From Burkholderiales bacterium (GTDB taxonomy: Bacteria > Pseudomonadota > Gammaproteobacteria > Burkholderiales > Burkholderiaceae_C): a DNA stretch of 32,564 nt. The notes beneath the pieces were generated by a model, which worked only from the letters and a program-made list of their open reading frames with translations, did not search any database and was not told the origin of the DNA. Position numbers and translations under genes: made by a program. Shown in pieces: positions 15,678-23,394 of this stretch. The stretch is from contig JACPOI010000044.1 in the NCBI GenBank assembly GCA_016185015.1, forward strand, positions 1 through 32,564, read 5' to 3'. Numbering within the stretch: the stretch's first letter is position 1; every line of letters starts with the position of its first letter.

Positions 15678-15695
15678 AAGTCTTATACAAGACTT
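15678..15695. promoter_or_regulatory. aceA operator 2 (palindrome)
   Basis: AAGTCTT-ATAC-AAGACTT has perfect 7-base arms. Its centre is 30 bases, about three helical turns, from the centre of operator 1, so dimers on the two sites would lie on the same face of the DNA and could cooperate. Confidence 0.65.
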
Positions 15696-15773
15696 AAAGT
15701 AGACCCATCGAGCCAGGCTGCATCGCCGCCCCGGAATCGAACGGTTTCATCCACCTGCTTTAGGAGTTACACC

Positions 15774-17093
<1,320 letters not shown>

Positions 17094-17113
17094 GCATCTG
17101 ACACCCAGCCAGC

Positions 17114-17159
17114 CACGGGGCTGACGCGCCTGCGTTTTCGCAGGTCCGTCAGCCCCGTG
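17114..17159 (+). terminator. Long hairpin after aceA
   Basis: CACGGGGCTGACG (17114-17126) and CGTCAGCCCCGTG (17147-17159) form a perfect 13-bp stem, with a second stem CCTGCG-TTTT-CGCAGG inside. It begins 20 bases after the aceA stop. The T-rich tract is not immediately adjacent, so it may act as a terminator, a 3'-end stabiliser, or both. Confidence 0.6.
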
Positions 17160-17373
17160 CAATTTCCGGGACGATTTTGATTACTTTTGGAAATGACGTC
17201 ATTCAATAAAATTAATAAGAAGTTTTATTCTGTGACAGCATAAAAAATGAATTTACCTTATTAGTGGCTGTTTATATATTTGCGCCATACCAAGCCGTTT
17301 GCCTCGTTTCCCCTCAGGCAGCCGGCGCTGAAACGATTTCTAAAACTACGGACCCGCAAGGGCATTAATCATC
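17160..17373. other. AT-rich intergenic region with a sigma70-like promoter
   Basis: No gene is supported. It contains the palindrome ATGACGTCAT near 17192-17201, an imperfect ATAAAA/TTTTAT inverted repeat near 17206-17228, and a promoter-like pair at 17252-17280. It separates aceA from the next gene, which therefore has its own transcription start. Confidence 0.5.
17252..17280 (+). promoter_or_regulatory. Sigma70-type promoter of the ketopantoate-reductase-like gene
   Basis: TTTACC (17252-17257) and TATATT (17275-17280) are separated by 17 bases, giving a predicted start near 17287 and a leader of about 87 bases before the ATG at 17374. Confidence 0.5.
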
Positions 17374-18474
17374 ATGAGCAAGAAATACAACATCCTGATC
17401 CTGGGCGCCTCTTATGGCTCCTTGCTCGCCAGCAAGTTGCTCATGGCGGGGCACTCGGTCAGCCTGGTGTGCCGCCGTGACACCGCCGACCTGATCAACC
17501 GCGAAGGCACCCGCGTGCGCATGCCGGTCAAGGGCCGCGAAGGCTTGGTCGAGATCGACTCGCGCCAGCTGCCCGGCAAGCTCGATGCCGTCATCCCCAC
17601 GGACGTCAAGCCCGAGACCTACGACCTGGTCTGCCTGGCCATGCAGGAGCCGCAGTACAGCGCCTCCGGCGTGCGCGAACTCATGCAGTCCATCGCCCTG
17701 GCCAAGGTGCCCTGCATGTCCATCATGAACATGCCGCCGCTGCCCTACCTGGCCCGCATCCCCGGCCTGGACGCCAGCGGCCTGCGCGCCTGCTACCACG
17801 ACCCCAGCGTCTGGGACCATTTCGAACCCGGCCTCATGACCCTGTGCAGCCCCGATCCGCAGGCCTTCCGCCCGCCGGAAGAGAGGCCGAACGTGCTGCA
17901 GGTCGGCCTGCCCACCAACTTCAAGGTGGCCCGCTTCGAGAACCCCGCACACACCGCCATGCTCGAGCAGATGGAAGCCGACATCGCCGCCGCCCGCCTG
18001 ACGGTCAACGGCGAAGCGCTGGACCTGCCGGTCAAGCTCAAGGTGCATGACTCCATCTTCGTGCCGCTGGCCAAGTGGGCCATGCTGCTTACCGGCAACT
18101 ACCGCTGCGTGCAGGCCGACGGCATGCGCGCCATCAAGGATGCCGTGCACGGCGACATCGAGAAGTCGCGCCAGGTCTACGCCTGGGTGGTGGACCTGTG
18201 CGTCCAGCTGGGTGCCCAGCCCGACGACATGGTGCCTTTCGACAAATACGCCGCTGCCGGCCAGGGCCTGCTCAAGCCGTCGTCCGGTGCTCGCGCCCTG
18301 GCGGCCGGTGCCACCGACATCGAGCGCATCGACCTGCTGGTCAAGCTCGTGGCCGAGCAGCAGGGCCTGAGCAACGACTCCGTCAACGAGACCGTCAAGG
18401 TGGTCAACGGCTGGCTGGATCGCAACCGCAAGGCGGCCGCCGCAAAAAAAGCGGCTGAGGCGGTCGCCGCCTGA
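17374..18474 (+). CDS. Ketopantoate reductase-like NAD(P)-binding protein
   Basis: 366 residues. The N-terminus ILILGASYGSLLASKLLMAG, followed by VSLVCRR, is a Rossmann dinucleotide-binding motif as in PanE/ApbA ketopantoate reductases, and YDLVCLAMQEPQ matches the next strand of that fold. The middle KLKVHDSIFVPLAKWAMLLT with the K...N pattern (ending TGNYRC) resembles the C-terminal helical domain. The C-terminus ends in an Ala/Lys-rich tail. It differs enough from true PanE that pantothenate synthesis should not be assumed; other 2-ketoacid or opine-type reductases share the fold. It follows aceA but has its own promoter. No strong ribosome site precedes the ATG. Confidence 0.65.
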   Translation: MSKKYNILILGASYGSLLASKLLMAGHSVSLVCRRDTADLINREGTRVRMPVKGREGLVEIDSRQLPGKLDAVIPTDVKPETYDLVCLAMQEPQYSASGVRELMQSIALAKVPCMSIMNMPPLPYLARIPGLDASGLRACYHDPSVWDHFEPGLMTLCSPDPQAFRPPEERPNVLQVGLPTNFKVARFENPAHTAMLEQMEADIAAARLTVNGEALDLPVKLKVHDSIFVPLAKWAMLLTGNYRCVQADGMRAIKDAVHGDIEKSRQVYAWVVDLCVQLGAQPDDMVPFDKYAAAGQGLLKPSSGARALAAGATDIERIDLLVKLVAEQQGLSNDSVNETVKVVNGWLDRNRKAAAAKKAAEAVAA

Positions 18475-18514
18475 GTGGCGGGGTCGCCTCGGCCTTTGTT
18501 TCCCGACGGTCGCG

Positions 18515-18544
18515 CAACGCCAGGGGGCTCGCCCCCTGGCGTTG
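18515..18544. terminator. Strong symmetric hairpin between the reductase-like gene and the thrS leader
   Basis: CAACGCCAGGGGG (18515-18527) and CCCCCTGGCGTTG (18532-18544) form a perfect 13-bp stem with a CTCG tetraloop. No T-run follows, so intrinsic termination is uncertain, but its position after a gene and before a new promoter region fits a transcript end. Confidence 0.5.
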
Positions 18545-18619
18545 TCGTCTGAGGCCTCGGTTAGAATGAGGGCTGTGGACCCAGCGTCCGTTCACAAGAG
18601 CGAGAAAGGCACCCTGGTT

Positions 18620-18670
18620 ATGACACCGCGAACTACCACCGCCAGCGAGAAACGCCACAGGGGTTGCTAG
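18620..18670 (+). CDS. Threonine-rich leader peptide of thrS
   Basis: A 16-codon frame, [16 protein letters not shown], with four Thr codons in the first seven residues, including ACT-ACC-ACC in a row. AAGG lies 10 bases upstream of the ATG. The stop codon TAG directly precedes the candidate antiterminator strand. Enrichment for the cognate amino acid of the downstream synthetase is the hallmark of ribosome-mediated attenuation peptides. Expression is not proven. Confidence 0.6.
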   Translation: MTPRTTTASEKRHRGC

Positions 18671-18710
18671 TCCGCGCGCCCCCGGGCGCAGGTGCTGTCA
18701 CATTCAAAAC

Positions 18711-18737
18711 AAGGCGCGGTTTCTACCGCGCCTTTTT
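18711..18737 (+). terminator. Attenuator terminator before thrS
   Basis: AAGGCGCGG (18711-18719), loop TTTCTA and CCGCGCCTT (18726-18734) followed by TTT make a canonical 9-bp intrinsic terminator. It ends only 21 bases before the thrS ATG, so it must be read through for thrS to be expressed, which points to regulated termination. Confidence 0.85.
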
Positions 18738-18758
18738 CATTTTCTGCGAGTGAGAGAT

Positions 18759-20693
18759 ATGGTTCAGATCACGCTACCCGACGGTTCCAAACGCGATTTT
18801 CCCGGCCCGGTCACCGTGGCCGAAGTGGCAGCCTCCATCGGCGCCGGCCTGGCCAAGGCCGCGCTGGCCGGCAAGATCGACGGCAAGGTCGTCGACACCA
18901 GCTACCAGATCACGGCCGACAGCCCCCTGTCCATCGTCACCGCCAAGGACGCCGACGGCCTGGAAGTCATCCGCCACTCCACCGCCCACCTGCTGGCCTA
19001 TGCCGTCAAGGAGCTGTTCCCCGACGCCCAGGTCACCATCGGCCCGGTCATCGAGCACGGCTTCTTCTACGACTTCTCCTACAAGCGTCCCTTCACCCCC
19101 GAAGACCTGGCCGCCATCGAGAAGAAGATGGCCGAACTCGCCGCCAAGGACGAGCCCGTGGTGCGTCGCGTGCTGCCGCGCGACGAGGCCGTGGCCTACT
19201 TCAAGGGCCTGGGCGAGCACTACAAGGCCGAGATCATTGCCAGCATCCCGGCCAATGAAGACGTCAGCCTGTACCGCGAAGGCAAGTTCGAAGACCTGTG
19301 CCGCGGCCCCCACGTGCCCAGCACCGGCAAGCTCAAGCACTTCAAGCTCATGAAGGTGGCCGGCGCCTACTGGCGTGGCGACCATCGCAACGAGATGCTG
19401 CAACGCGTCTACGGCACCGCCTGGGCCAGCAAGGAAGAGCTGCAGCAGTACCTGACCATGCTGGAAGAGGCCGAAAAGCGCGACCACCGCAAACTCGGCC
19501 GCGAACTCGACCTGTTCCACCTCGACGAGCATTCCCCCGGCACCGTCTTCTGGCACCCCAAGGGCTGGACCGTCTGGCAGGAGGTGGAGCAGTACATGCG
19601 CCGCGTCTACCGCGACAACGGCTACCAGGAAGTCAAGGGCCCGCAGATCCTGGACAAGGCCCTGTGGGAGAAGACCGGCCACTGGGACAAGTACCGCGAG
19701 AACATGTTCACCACCGAGAGTGAAAAGCGCGACTACGCCCTCAAGCCCATGAACTGCCCGGGCCACATCCTGATCTTCAAGCAGGGCATCAAGAGCTACC
19801 GCGAGCTGCCCCTGCGTTTCGGCGAGTTCGGCCAGTGCCACCGCAACGAACCCACTGGCGGCCTGCACGGCATCATGCGCGTGCGCGGTTTCACCCAGGA
19901 CGACGGCCACATCTTCTGCACCGAAGACCAGATCCTGGCGGAGTGCGTGAACTTCACGGCCCTGCTGCAGAAGGTCTACAAGGATTTCGGCTTCACCGAC
20001 ATCATCTACAAGGTCGCCACCCGCCCGGCCCAGCGCATCGGCGCCGACGCCCTGTGGGACAAGGCCGAGGCCGCCCTGATGGAGAGCCTGAAGGCCGCCA
20101 ATTGCGACTTCGAGATCTCCCCGGGCGACGGCGCCTTCTACGGCCCCAAGATCGAATACACCCTGAAGGACGCCATCGGCCGCCACTGGCAGTGCGGCAC
20201 CATCCAGGTCGATTTCTCCATGCCCGAGCGCCTGGACGCCGAGTACGTGGGGGAAGACGGCAACCGCCATCGTCCCGTCATGCTGCACCGGGCCATCCTG
20301 GGCAGCCTGGAGCGATTCATCGGCATCCTGGTCGAGGAACATGCCGGCGCGCTGCCCACCTGGCTGGCCCCGGTGCAGGTTTCGGTACTCAATATCACCG
20401 ACGCGCAGGCCGATTACTGCCTGGAAATTGCCCAAAAACTGAAGAAATCGTTGCCAAATCAAGAACTTAGGGTCCAGACAGACCTGCGCAACGAGAAAAT
20501 TACGTATAAAATACGCGAGCATTCGATGCAGAAGCTGCCTTACATCCTGGTCGCCGGCGACAAGGAGAAAGCAGCAGGTGCCGTCGCAGTGCGTGCCCGG
20601 GGTAACAAAGACCTCGGTGTGATGTCCCTCGAAGCCTTCGTGCAACTCATCGCGGCAGACATCGCTCACAAGTCAGTCGAGCAGGCTCAGTAA
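18759..20693 (+). CDS. thrS: Threonine-tRNA ligase
   Basis: 644 residues; charges tRNA-Thr. In order there are the TGS domain (1-62), the editing domain with [16 protein letters not shown] (the HxxxH of the Ser-Thr editing site near residue 74), the class II catalytic core with [10 protein letters not shown] (zinc-binding Cys), the motif 2 region [24 protein letters not shown] and motif 3 in [18 protein letters not shown], and the anticodon-binding domain from about residue 540. ATG 18759 with GAGAG upstream gives the usual [10 protein letters not shown] start; an in-frame GTG at 18750 is less likely. It heads the conserved translation operon and is preceded by the Thr-leader attenuator. The stretch 20420-20520 is unusually AT-rich for this gene. 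Confidence 0.97.
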   Translation: MVQITLPDGSKRDFPGPVTVAEVAASIGAGLAKAALAGKIDGKVVDTSYQITADSPLSIVTAKDADGLEVIRHSTAHLLAYAVKELFPDAQVTIGPVIEHGFFYDFSYKRPFTPEDLAAIEKKMAELAAKDEPVVRRVLPRDEAVAYFKGLGEHYKAEIIASIPANEDVSLYREGKFEDLCRGPHVPSTGKLKHFKLMKVAGAYWRGDHRNEMLQRVYGTAWASKEELQQYLTMLEEAEKRDHRKLGRELDLFHLDEHSPGTVFWHPKGWTVWQEVEQYMRRVYRDNGYQEVKGPQILDKALWEKTGHWDKYRENMFTTESEKRDYALKPMNCPGHILIFKQGIKSYRELPLRFGEFGQCHRNEPTGGLHGIMRVRGFTQDDGHIFCTEDQILAECVNFTALLQKVYKDFGFTDIIYKVATRPAQRIGADALWDKAEAALMESLKAANCDFEISPGDGAFYGPKIEYTLKDAIGRHWQCGTIQVDFSMPERLDAEYVGEDGNRHRPVMLHRAILGSLERFIGILVEEHAGALPTWLAPVQVSVLNITDAQADYCLEIAQKLKKSLPNQELRVQTDLRNEKITYKIREHSMQKLPYILVAGDKEKAAGAVAVRARGNKDLGVMSLEAFVQLIAADIAHKSVEQAQ

Positions 20694-20713
20694 GAGCCTC
20701 ATACGGCAGGTTT

Positions 20714-20752
20714 TTGGTACGTACCAAGGCGGTCTCAGCCACCCATGGGTGG
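20714..20752 (+). promoter_or_regulatory. Two palindromic hairpins in the thrS-infC gap
   Basis: TTGGTACGTACCAA (20714-20727) and CCACCCATGGGTGG (20739-20752) are each perfect 14-base palindromes between the thrS stop and the infC ribosome site. Neither is followed by a T-run. They may structure the infC leader or stabilise processed mRNA ends. Confidence 0.45.
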
Positions 20753-20774
20753 CAAAGTTTTAAGGAATTGAACC

Positions 20775-21371
20775 ATCGCTACTGAATTTCGTGATCGTCG
20801 CCAGCGCGAAGAGCGCAAGCACCGCCTGAACCGTGAAATCATGGCCACCGAGGTCCGGATTTCCGGCCCTGAGAATGAGCCCATGGGGGTGGTGAGCCTG
20901 ACGGAGGCCCTGCGCTTGGCAGGCGAGATGGATGTGGACCTGATCGAAACAGTGGCCACCGCGAATCCTCCCGTCTGCCGCCTGATGGACTACGGCAAGT
21001 TCAAGTTCCAGGAACAGAAGAAGGCTGCCGAGGCGAAATCGAAGCAGAAGGTCATCGAGGTCAAGGAAATCAAGTTCCGGCCCGGTACCGACGATGGTGA
21101 CTACAACATCAAGTTGCGCAACATCAAGCGCTTCTTGGAAGAAGGTGACAAGTGCAAGATTACCTTGCGCTTCCGTGGTCGAGAGATCACGCACCAGGAG
21201 ATCGGCATGGCCATGCTGGACCGCATGCGCGCCGATCTGGCGGATCTGATCGTGGTCGAGCAGTATCCCAAGCTGGAAGGCCGGCAGATGATCATGATGA
21301 TCGCGCCGGGCAAGAAAAAGGCTGGTGGCGCTGCGGCGGCCAAGCCTGCTGCAGAAGCAGCGCAAGGTTAA
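20775..21371 (+). CDS. infC: Translation initiation factor IF-3 (ATC start codon)
   Basis: 198 residues. IF-3 binds the 30S subunit, prevents 50S joining and checks start codons. The N-domain ([43 protein letters not shown]), the lysine-rich linker and the C-domain ([37 protein letters not shown]) are complete. There is no ATG, GTG or TTG at the N-terminus in frame; the family start (M)[20 protein letters not shown] begins on ATC at 20775, with AAGGA 8-10 bases upstream. Rare AUU/AUC/AUA starts are known for infC and allow autoregulation through IF-3's discrimination against them. An ATG at 20841 would remove 22 conserved residues. The Ala/Lys tail is variable. Confidence 0.95.
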   Translation: MATEFRDRRQREERKHRLNREIMATEVRISGPENEPMGVVSLTEALRLAGEMDVDLIETVATANPPVCRLMDYGKFKFQEQKKAAEAKSKQKVIEVKEIKFRPGTDDGDYNIKLRNIKRFLEEGDKCKITLRFRGREITHQEIGMAMLDRMRADLADLIVVEQYPKLEGRQMIMMIAPGKKKAGGAAAAKPAAEAAQG

Positions 21372-21375
21372 GTTT

Positions 21376-21523
21376 TTTCCTGCGGGTTGCAGAACCGGCA
21401 GGAAATGCCGGGAGGGTGAAAGCTTTCCTGGAACGCGATGGGGTCAAACCTGTCGCACGGGCGGCGCCGCAAGGTGCTGCCTACAAGTGGCTCGGGGCCT
21501 ACAAGGCTGGAAACGGTTTCCAG
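21376..21523 (+). promoter_or_regulatory. Structured infC-rpmI leader (candidate L20 control region)
   Basis: Just after infC, TTTCCTGCGGGTT (21376-21388) pairs with AACCGGCAGGAAA (21393-21405), 13 bp with one mismatch. A second hairpin, CTGGAAA-CGG-TTTCCAG, lies at 21507-21523, and GCCTACAAG is repeated at 21479 and 21497. In E. coli and other bacteria L20 represses this operon by binding structured RNA before rpmI. The 186-base gap and its structures fit that role, but no pseudoknot was proven here. Confidence 0.45.
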
Positions 21524-21557
21524 ACGCCTCGCGAGCACAAGCAATAGGAGCATTTAT

Positions 21558-21761
21558 ATGCCCAAAATGAAGACCAAGAGCGCGGCGAAGAAACGCTTCC
21601 GCGTTCGTCCCGGTGGTACCGTCAAGCGCGGCCAAGCCTTCAAGCGTCACATCCTGACCAAGAAGACCACCAAGAACAAACGCCATCTGCGGGGTTCTAC
21701 AGCTGTCCATGCGACCAATATGGGTCACATGGCACAGATGCTGCCCGGCCAAGGCATTTAA
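21558..21761 (+). CDS. rpmI: 50S ribosomal protein L35
   Basis: 67 residues, [20 protein letters not shown] through MLPGQGI, a full-length L35 that sits on 23S rRNA in the large subunit. TAGGAG precedes the ATG at the right distance. The gene is followed 25 bases later by rplT, as in nearly all bacteria. Confidence 0.97.
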   Translation: MPKMKTKSAAKKRFRVRPGGTVKRGQAFKRHILTKKTTKNKRHLRGSTAVHATNMGHMAQMLPGQGI

Positions 21762-21786
21762 TTAACGACGAACAAGGAGTAATCAA

Positions 21787-22146
21787 ATGCCTCGCGTCAA
21801 ACGTGGTGTAACGGCTCGCGCCCGCCATAAGAAAGTTCTCGCACTCGCCAAGGGTTTCCGCGGTCGCCGCGGTAATGTCTTCCGCATCGCCAAAGAAGCG
21901 GTGATGAAGGCTGGGCAATATGCCTACCGTGACCGTCGTACCAAGAAGCGTGTGTTCCGTCAGCTGTGGATTGCCCGTATCAACGCGGCAGCCCGTCAGT
22001 GCGGCATGACCTACAGCCAGTTCGCCAACGGCCTGAAGAAGGCCCAGATCGAAATCGACCGCAAGGTTCTGGCTGACATCGCCGTCAACGACATGACCGC
22101 TTTTGCCGGCATCGTGGAGAAGGTCAAGGCCAAGCTGGCTGCTTGA
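21787..22146 (+). CDS. rplT: 50S ribosomal protein L20
   Basis: 119 residues, starting [20 protein letters not shown] with the long basic N-terminal helix and ending in the globular domain ([19 protein letters not shown]). L20 is needed for early 50S assembly and represses its own operon by binding upstream mRNA in several bacteria. AAGGAG precedes the start codon. Two hairpins follow before pheS. Confidence 0.97.
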   Translation: MPRVKRGVTARARHKKVLALAKGFRGRRGNVFRIAKEAVMKAGQYAYRDRRTKKRVFRQLWIARINAAARQCGMTYSQFANGLKKAQIEIDRKVLADIAVNDMTAFAGIVEKVKAKLAA

Positions 22147-22161
22147 TCTTCACGCCAGAGG

Positions 22162-22182
22162 GGCGGCCGCGAGGCCGCCTTT
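22162..22182 (+). terminator. GC-rich hairpin after rplT
   Basis: GGCGGCC-GCGA-GGCCGCC followed by TTTC, 16 bases after the rplT stop. The U-tract is short, so termination is probably partial. Together with the terminator that follows, it would lower pheST expression relative to the ribosomal proteins. Confidence 0.5.
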
Positions 22183-22196
22183 CATGCACAAGAAAC

Positions 22197-22232
22197 AAGG
22201 GCTGGAGCTTGAACAAAGCTTTGGCCCTTTTT
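22197..22232 (+). terminator. Terminator in the rplT-pheS gap
   Basis: AAGGGC (22197-22202) and GCCCTT (22224-22229), with an inner AGCTT/AAGCT stem, are followed by TTT. In E. coli a terminator in this place is the pheS attenuator controlled by the pheM leader peptide. Here the only overlapping small frame is not Phe-rich, so the control, if any, differs. Confidence 0.6.
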
Positions 22233-22309
22233 CATTGCGCAGGGCGATCTGGAGAGCGCAGCCGCAACTGCGCTGCCCCGATCACTTTGCACCCCTAGGG
22301 TAAGAACAC

Positions 22310-23362
22310 ATGAACGAGTTGGACGCCATCGTCGCCAGCGCACAGGCAGCATTTGCCCAGGCCGCCACCCCGGCGGATCTGGAGAACGCCAAAGCGCGTT
22401 TCCTGGGCAAGACCGGCAGCATCACCGAGCTGATGAAGGGCATGGCCGCCCTCAGCGTGGAAGAGAAGAAAAGCCGCGGCGCCGCCATCAACGTAGCCAA
22501 ACAAGCCGTCGAAGCCGCACTCAACGCCCGCCGCCAGGCCCTGGCCGATGCCGAGCTGAACAAGCAGTTGCAGGCCGAGGCGCTGGACGTCACGCTGCCC
22601 GGCCGCGCGCGCGGCACCGGCGGCCTGCACCCGGTGAGCCTGACCATGGAGCGCCTGGAGGCCATCTTCGGCTCCATGGGCTTCGAAGTGGCCCAGGGCC
22701 CCGAGATCGAGGCCGACTGGTACAACTTCACCGCGCTCAACACGCCCGAAGACCACCCCGCGCGCTCCATGCACGACACCTTCTACGTGGAAGGCGGCAG
22801 CGCCAAGGCGCCCAACCTGCTGCGCACGCACACCAGCCCGGTGCAGGTGCGCCACGCGCTGCAGCACGTCAAGCAATACAAGGCGCTGGTTGATTCTGGT
22901 CAGCCCATGCCCGAGATCCGAGTGATTGCCCCCGGCCGCACCTACCGCGTGGACAGCGACGCCACCCACTCGCCCATGTTCCACCAGTGCGAAGGCCTGT
23001 GGATCGGCGAGAACGTGAGCTTCAAGGACCTCAAGTACCTCTTCACCGAGTTCTGCCGTACCTTCTTCGAACGCGACGACCTGGTGCTGCGCTTCCGCCC
23101 CAGCTTCTTCCCCTTCACCGAGCCCAGTGCCGAGATCGACATCCAGTTCCAGAGCGGCCCGCTGGCCGGCCGCTGGCTGGAAGTGGCCGGCTCCGGCCAG
23201 GTGCACCCGAACGTGGTGCGCAATATGGGCCTGGACCCCGAGCAACACATCGGCTTTGCATTTGGCATGGGGCTGGACCGCTTCACCATGCTGCGCTACG
23301 GCGTCAACGACCTGCGCCTGTTCTTCGACGGCGACATCCGCTTCCTGTCGCAATTCCGCTGA
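22310..23362 (+). CDS. pheS: Phenylalanine-tRNA ligase alpha subunit
   Basis: 350 residues; with PheT forms the alpha2-beta2 synthetase. The N-terminal coiled coil (about 1-90) is followed by the class II core: [40 protein letters not shown], the motif 2 region [34 protein letters not shown] and motif 3 [18 protein letters not shown]. Everything expected of a functional alpha subunit is present. AGGGTAAG precedes the ATG. The gap to pheT is 32 bases. Confidence 0.97.
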   Translation: MNELDAIVASAQAAFAQAATPADLENAKARFLGKTGSITELMKGMAALSVEEKKSRGAAINVAKQAVEAALNARRQALADAELNKQLQAEALDVTLPGRARGTGGLHPVSLTMERLEAIFGSMGFEVAQGPEIEADWYNFTALNTPEDHPARSMHDTFYVEGGSAKAPNLLRTHTSPVQVRHALQHVKQYKALVDSGQPMPEIRVIAPGRTYRVDSDATHSPMFHQCEGLWIGENVSFKDLKYLFTEFCRTFFERDDLVLRFRPSFFPFTEPSAEIDIQFQSGPLAGRWLEVAGSGQVHPNVVRNMGLDPEQHIGFAFGMGLDRFTMLRYGVNDLRLFFDGDIRFLSQFR

Positions 23363-23394
23363 ACGCCCGTTGACCCTAAAAGAAGATCCAGATC

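Larger units (their letters stand above)
18562..18758 (+). promoter_or_regulatory. thrS leader: candidate threonine attenuator
   Basis: A -10-like TAGAAT at 18562-18567 (the -35 region is weak) would start transcription near 18574. The leader encodes a Thr-rich peptide (18620-18670). Immediately after its stop codon lies CCGCGCGCC (18672-18680), which can pair with GGCGCGG (18713-18719), the 5' arm of the terminator at 18711-18737. A ribosome at the stop codon would cover 18672-18680 and let the terminator form; one stalled on the Thr codons would leave it free as an antiterminator. A further small hairpin, GCGCC-CCCG-GGCGC (18676-18689), competes. The mechanism is inferred from sequence logic. 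Confidence 0.65.

Noticed and set aside
22184-22303. Small frame before pheS as a pheM-like leader peptide
   Set aside because: 39 residues with only three separated Phe codons, no Phe run and no convincing ribosome site.
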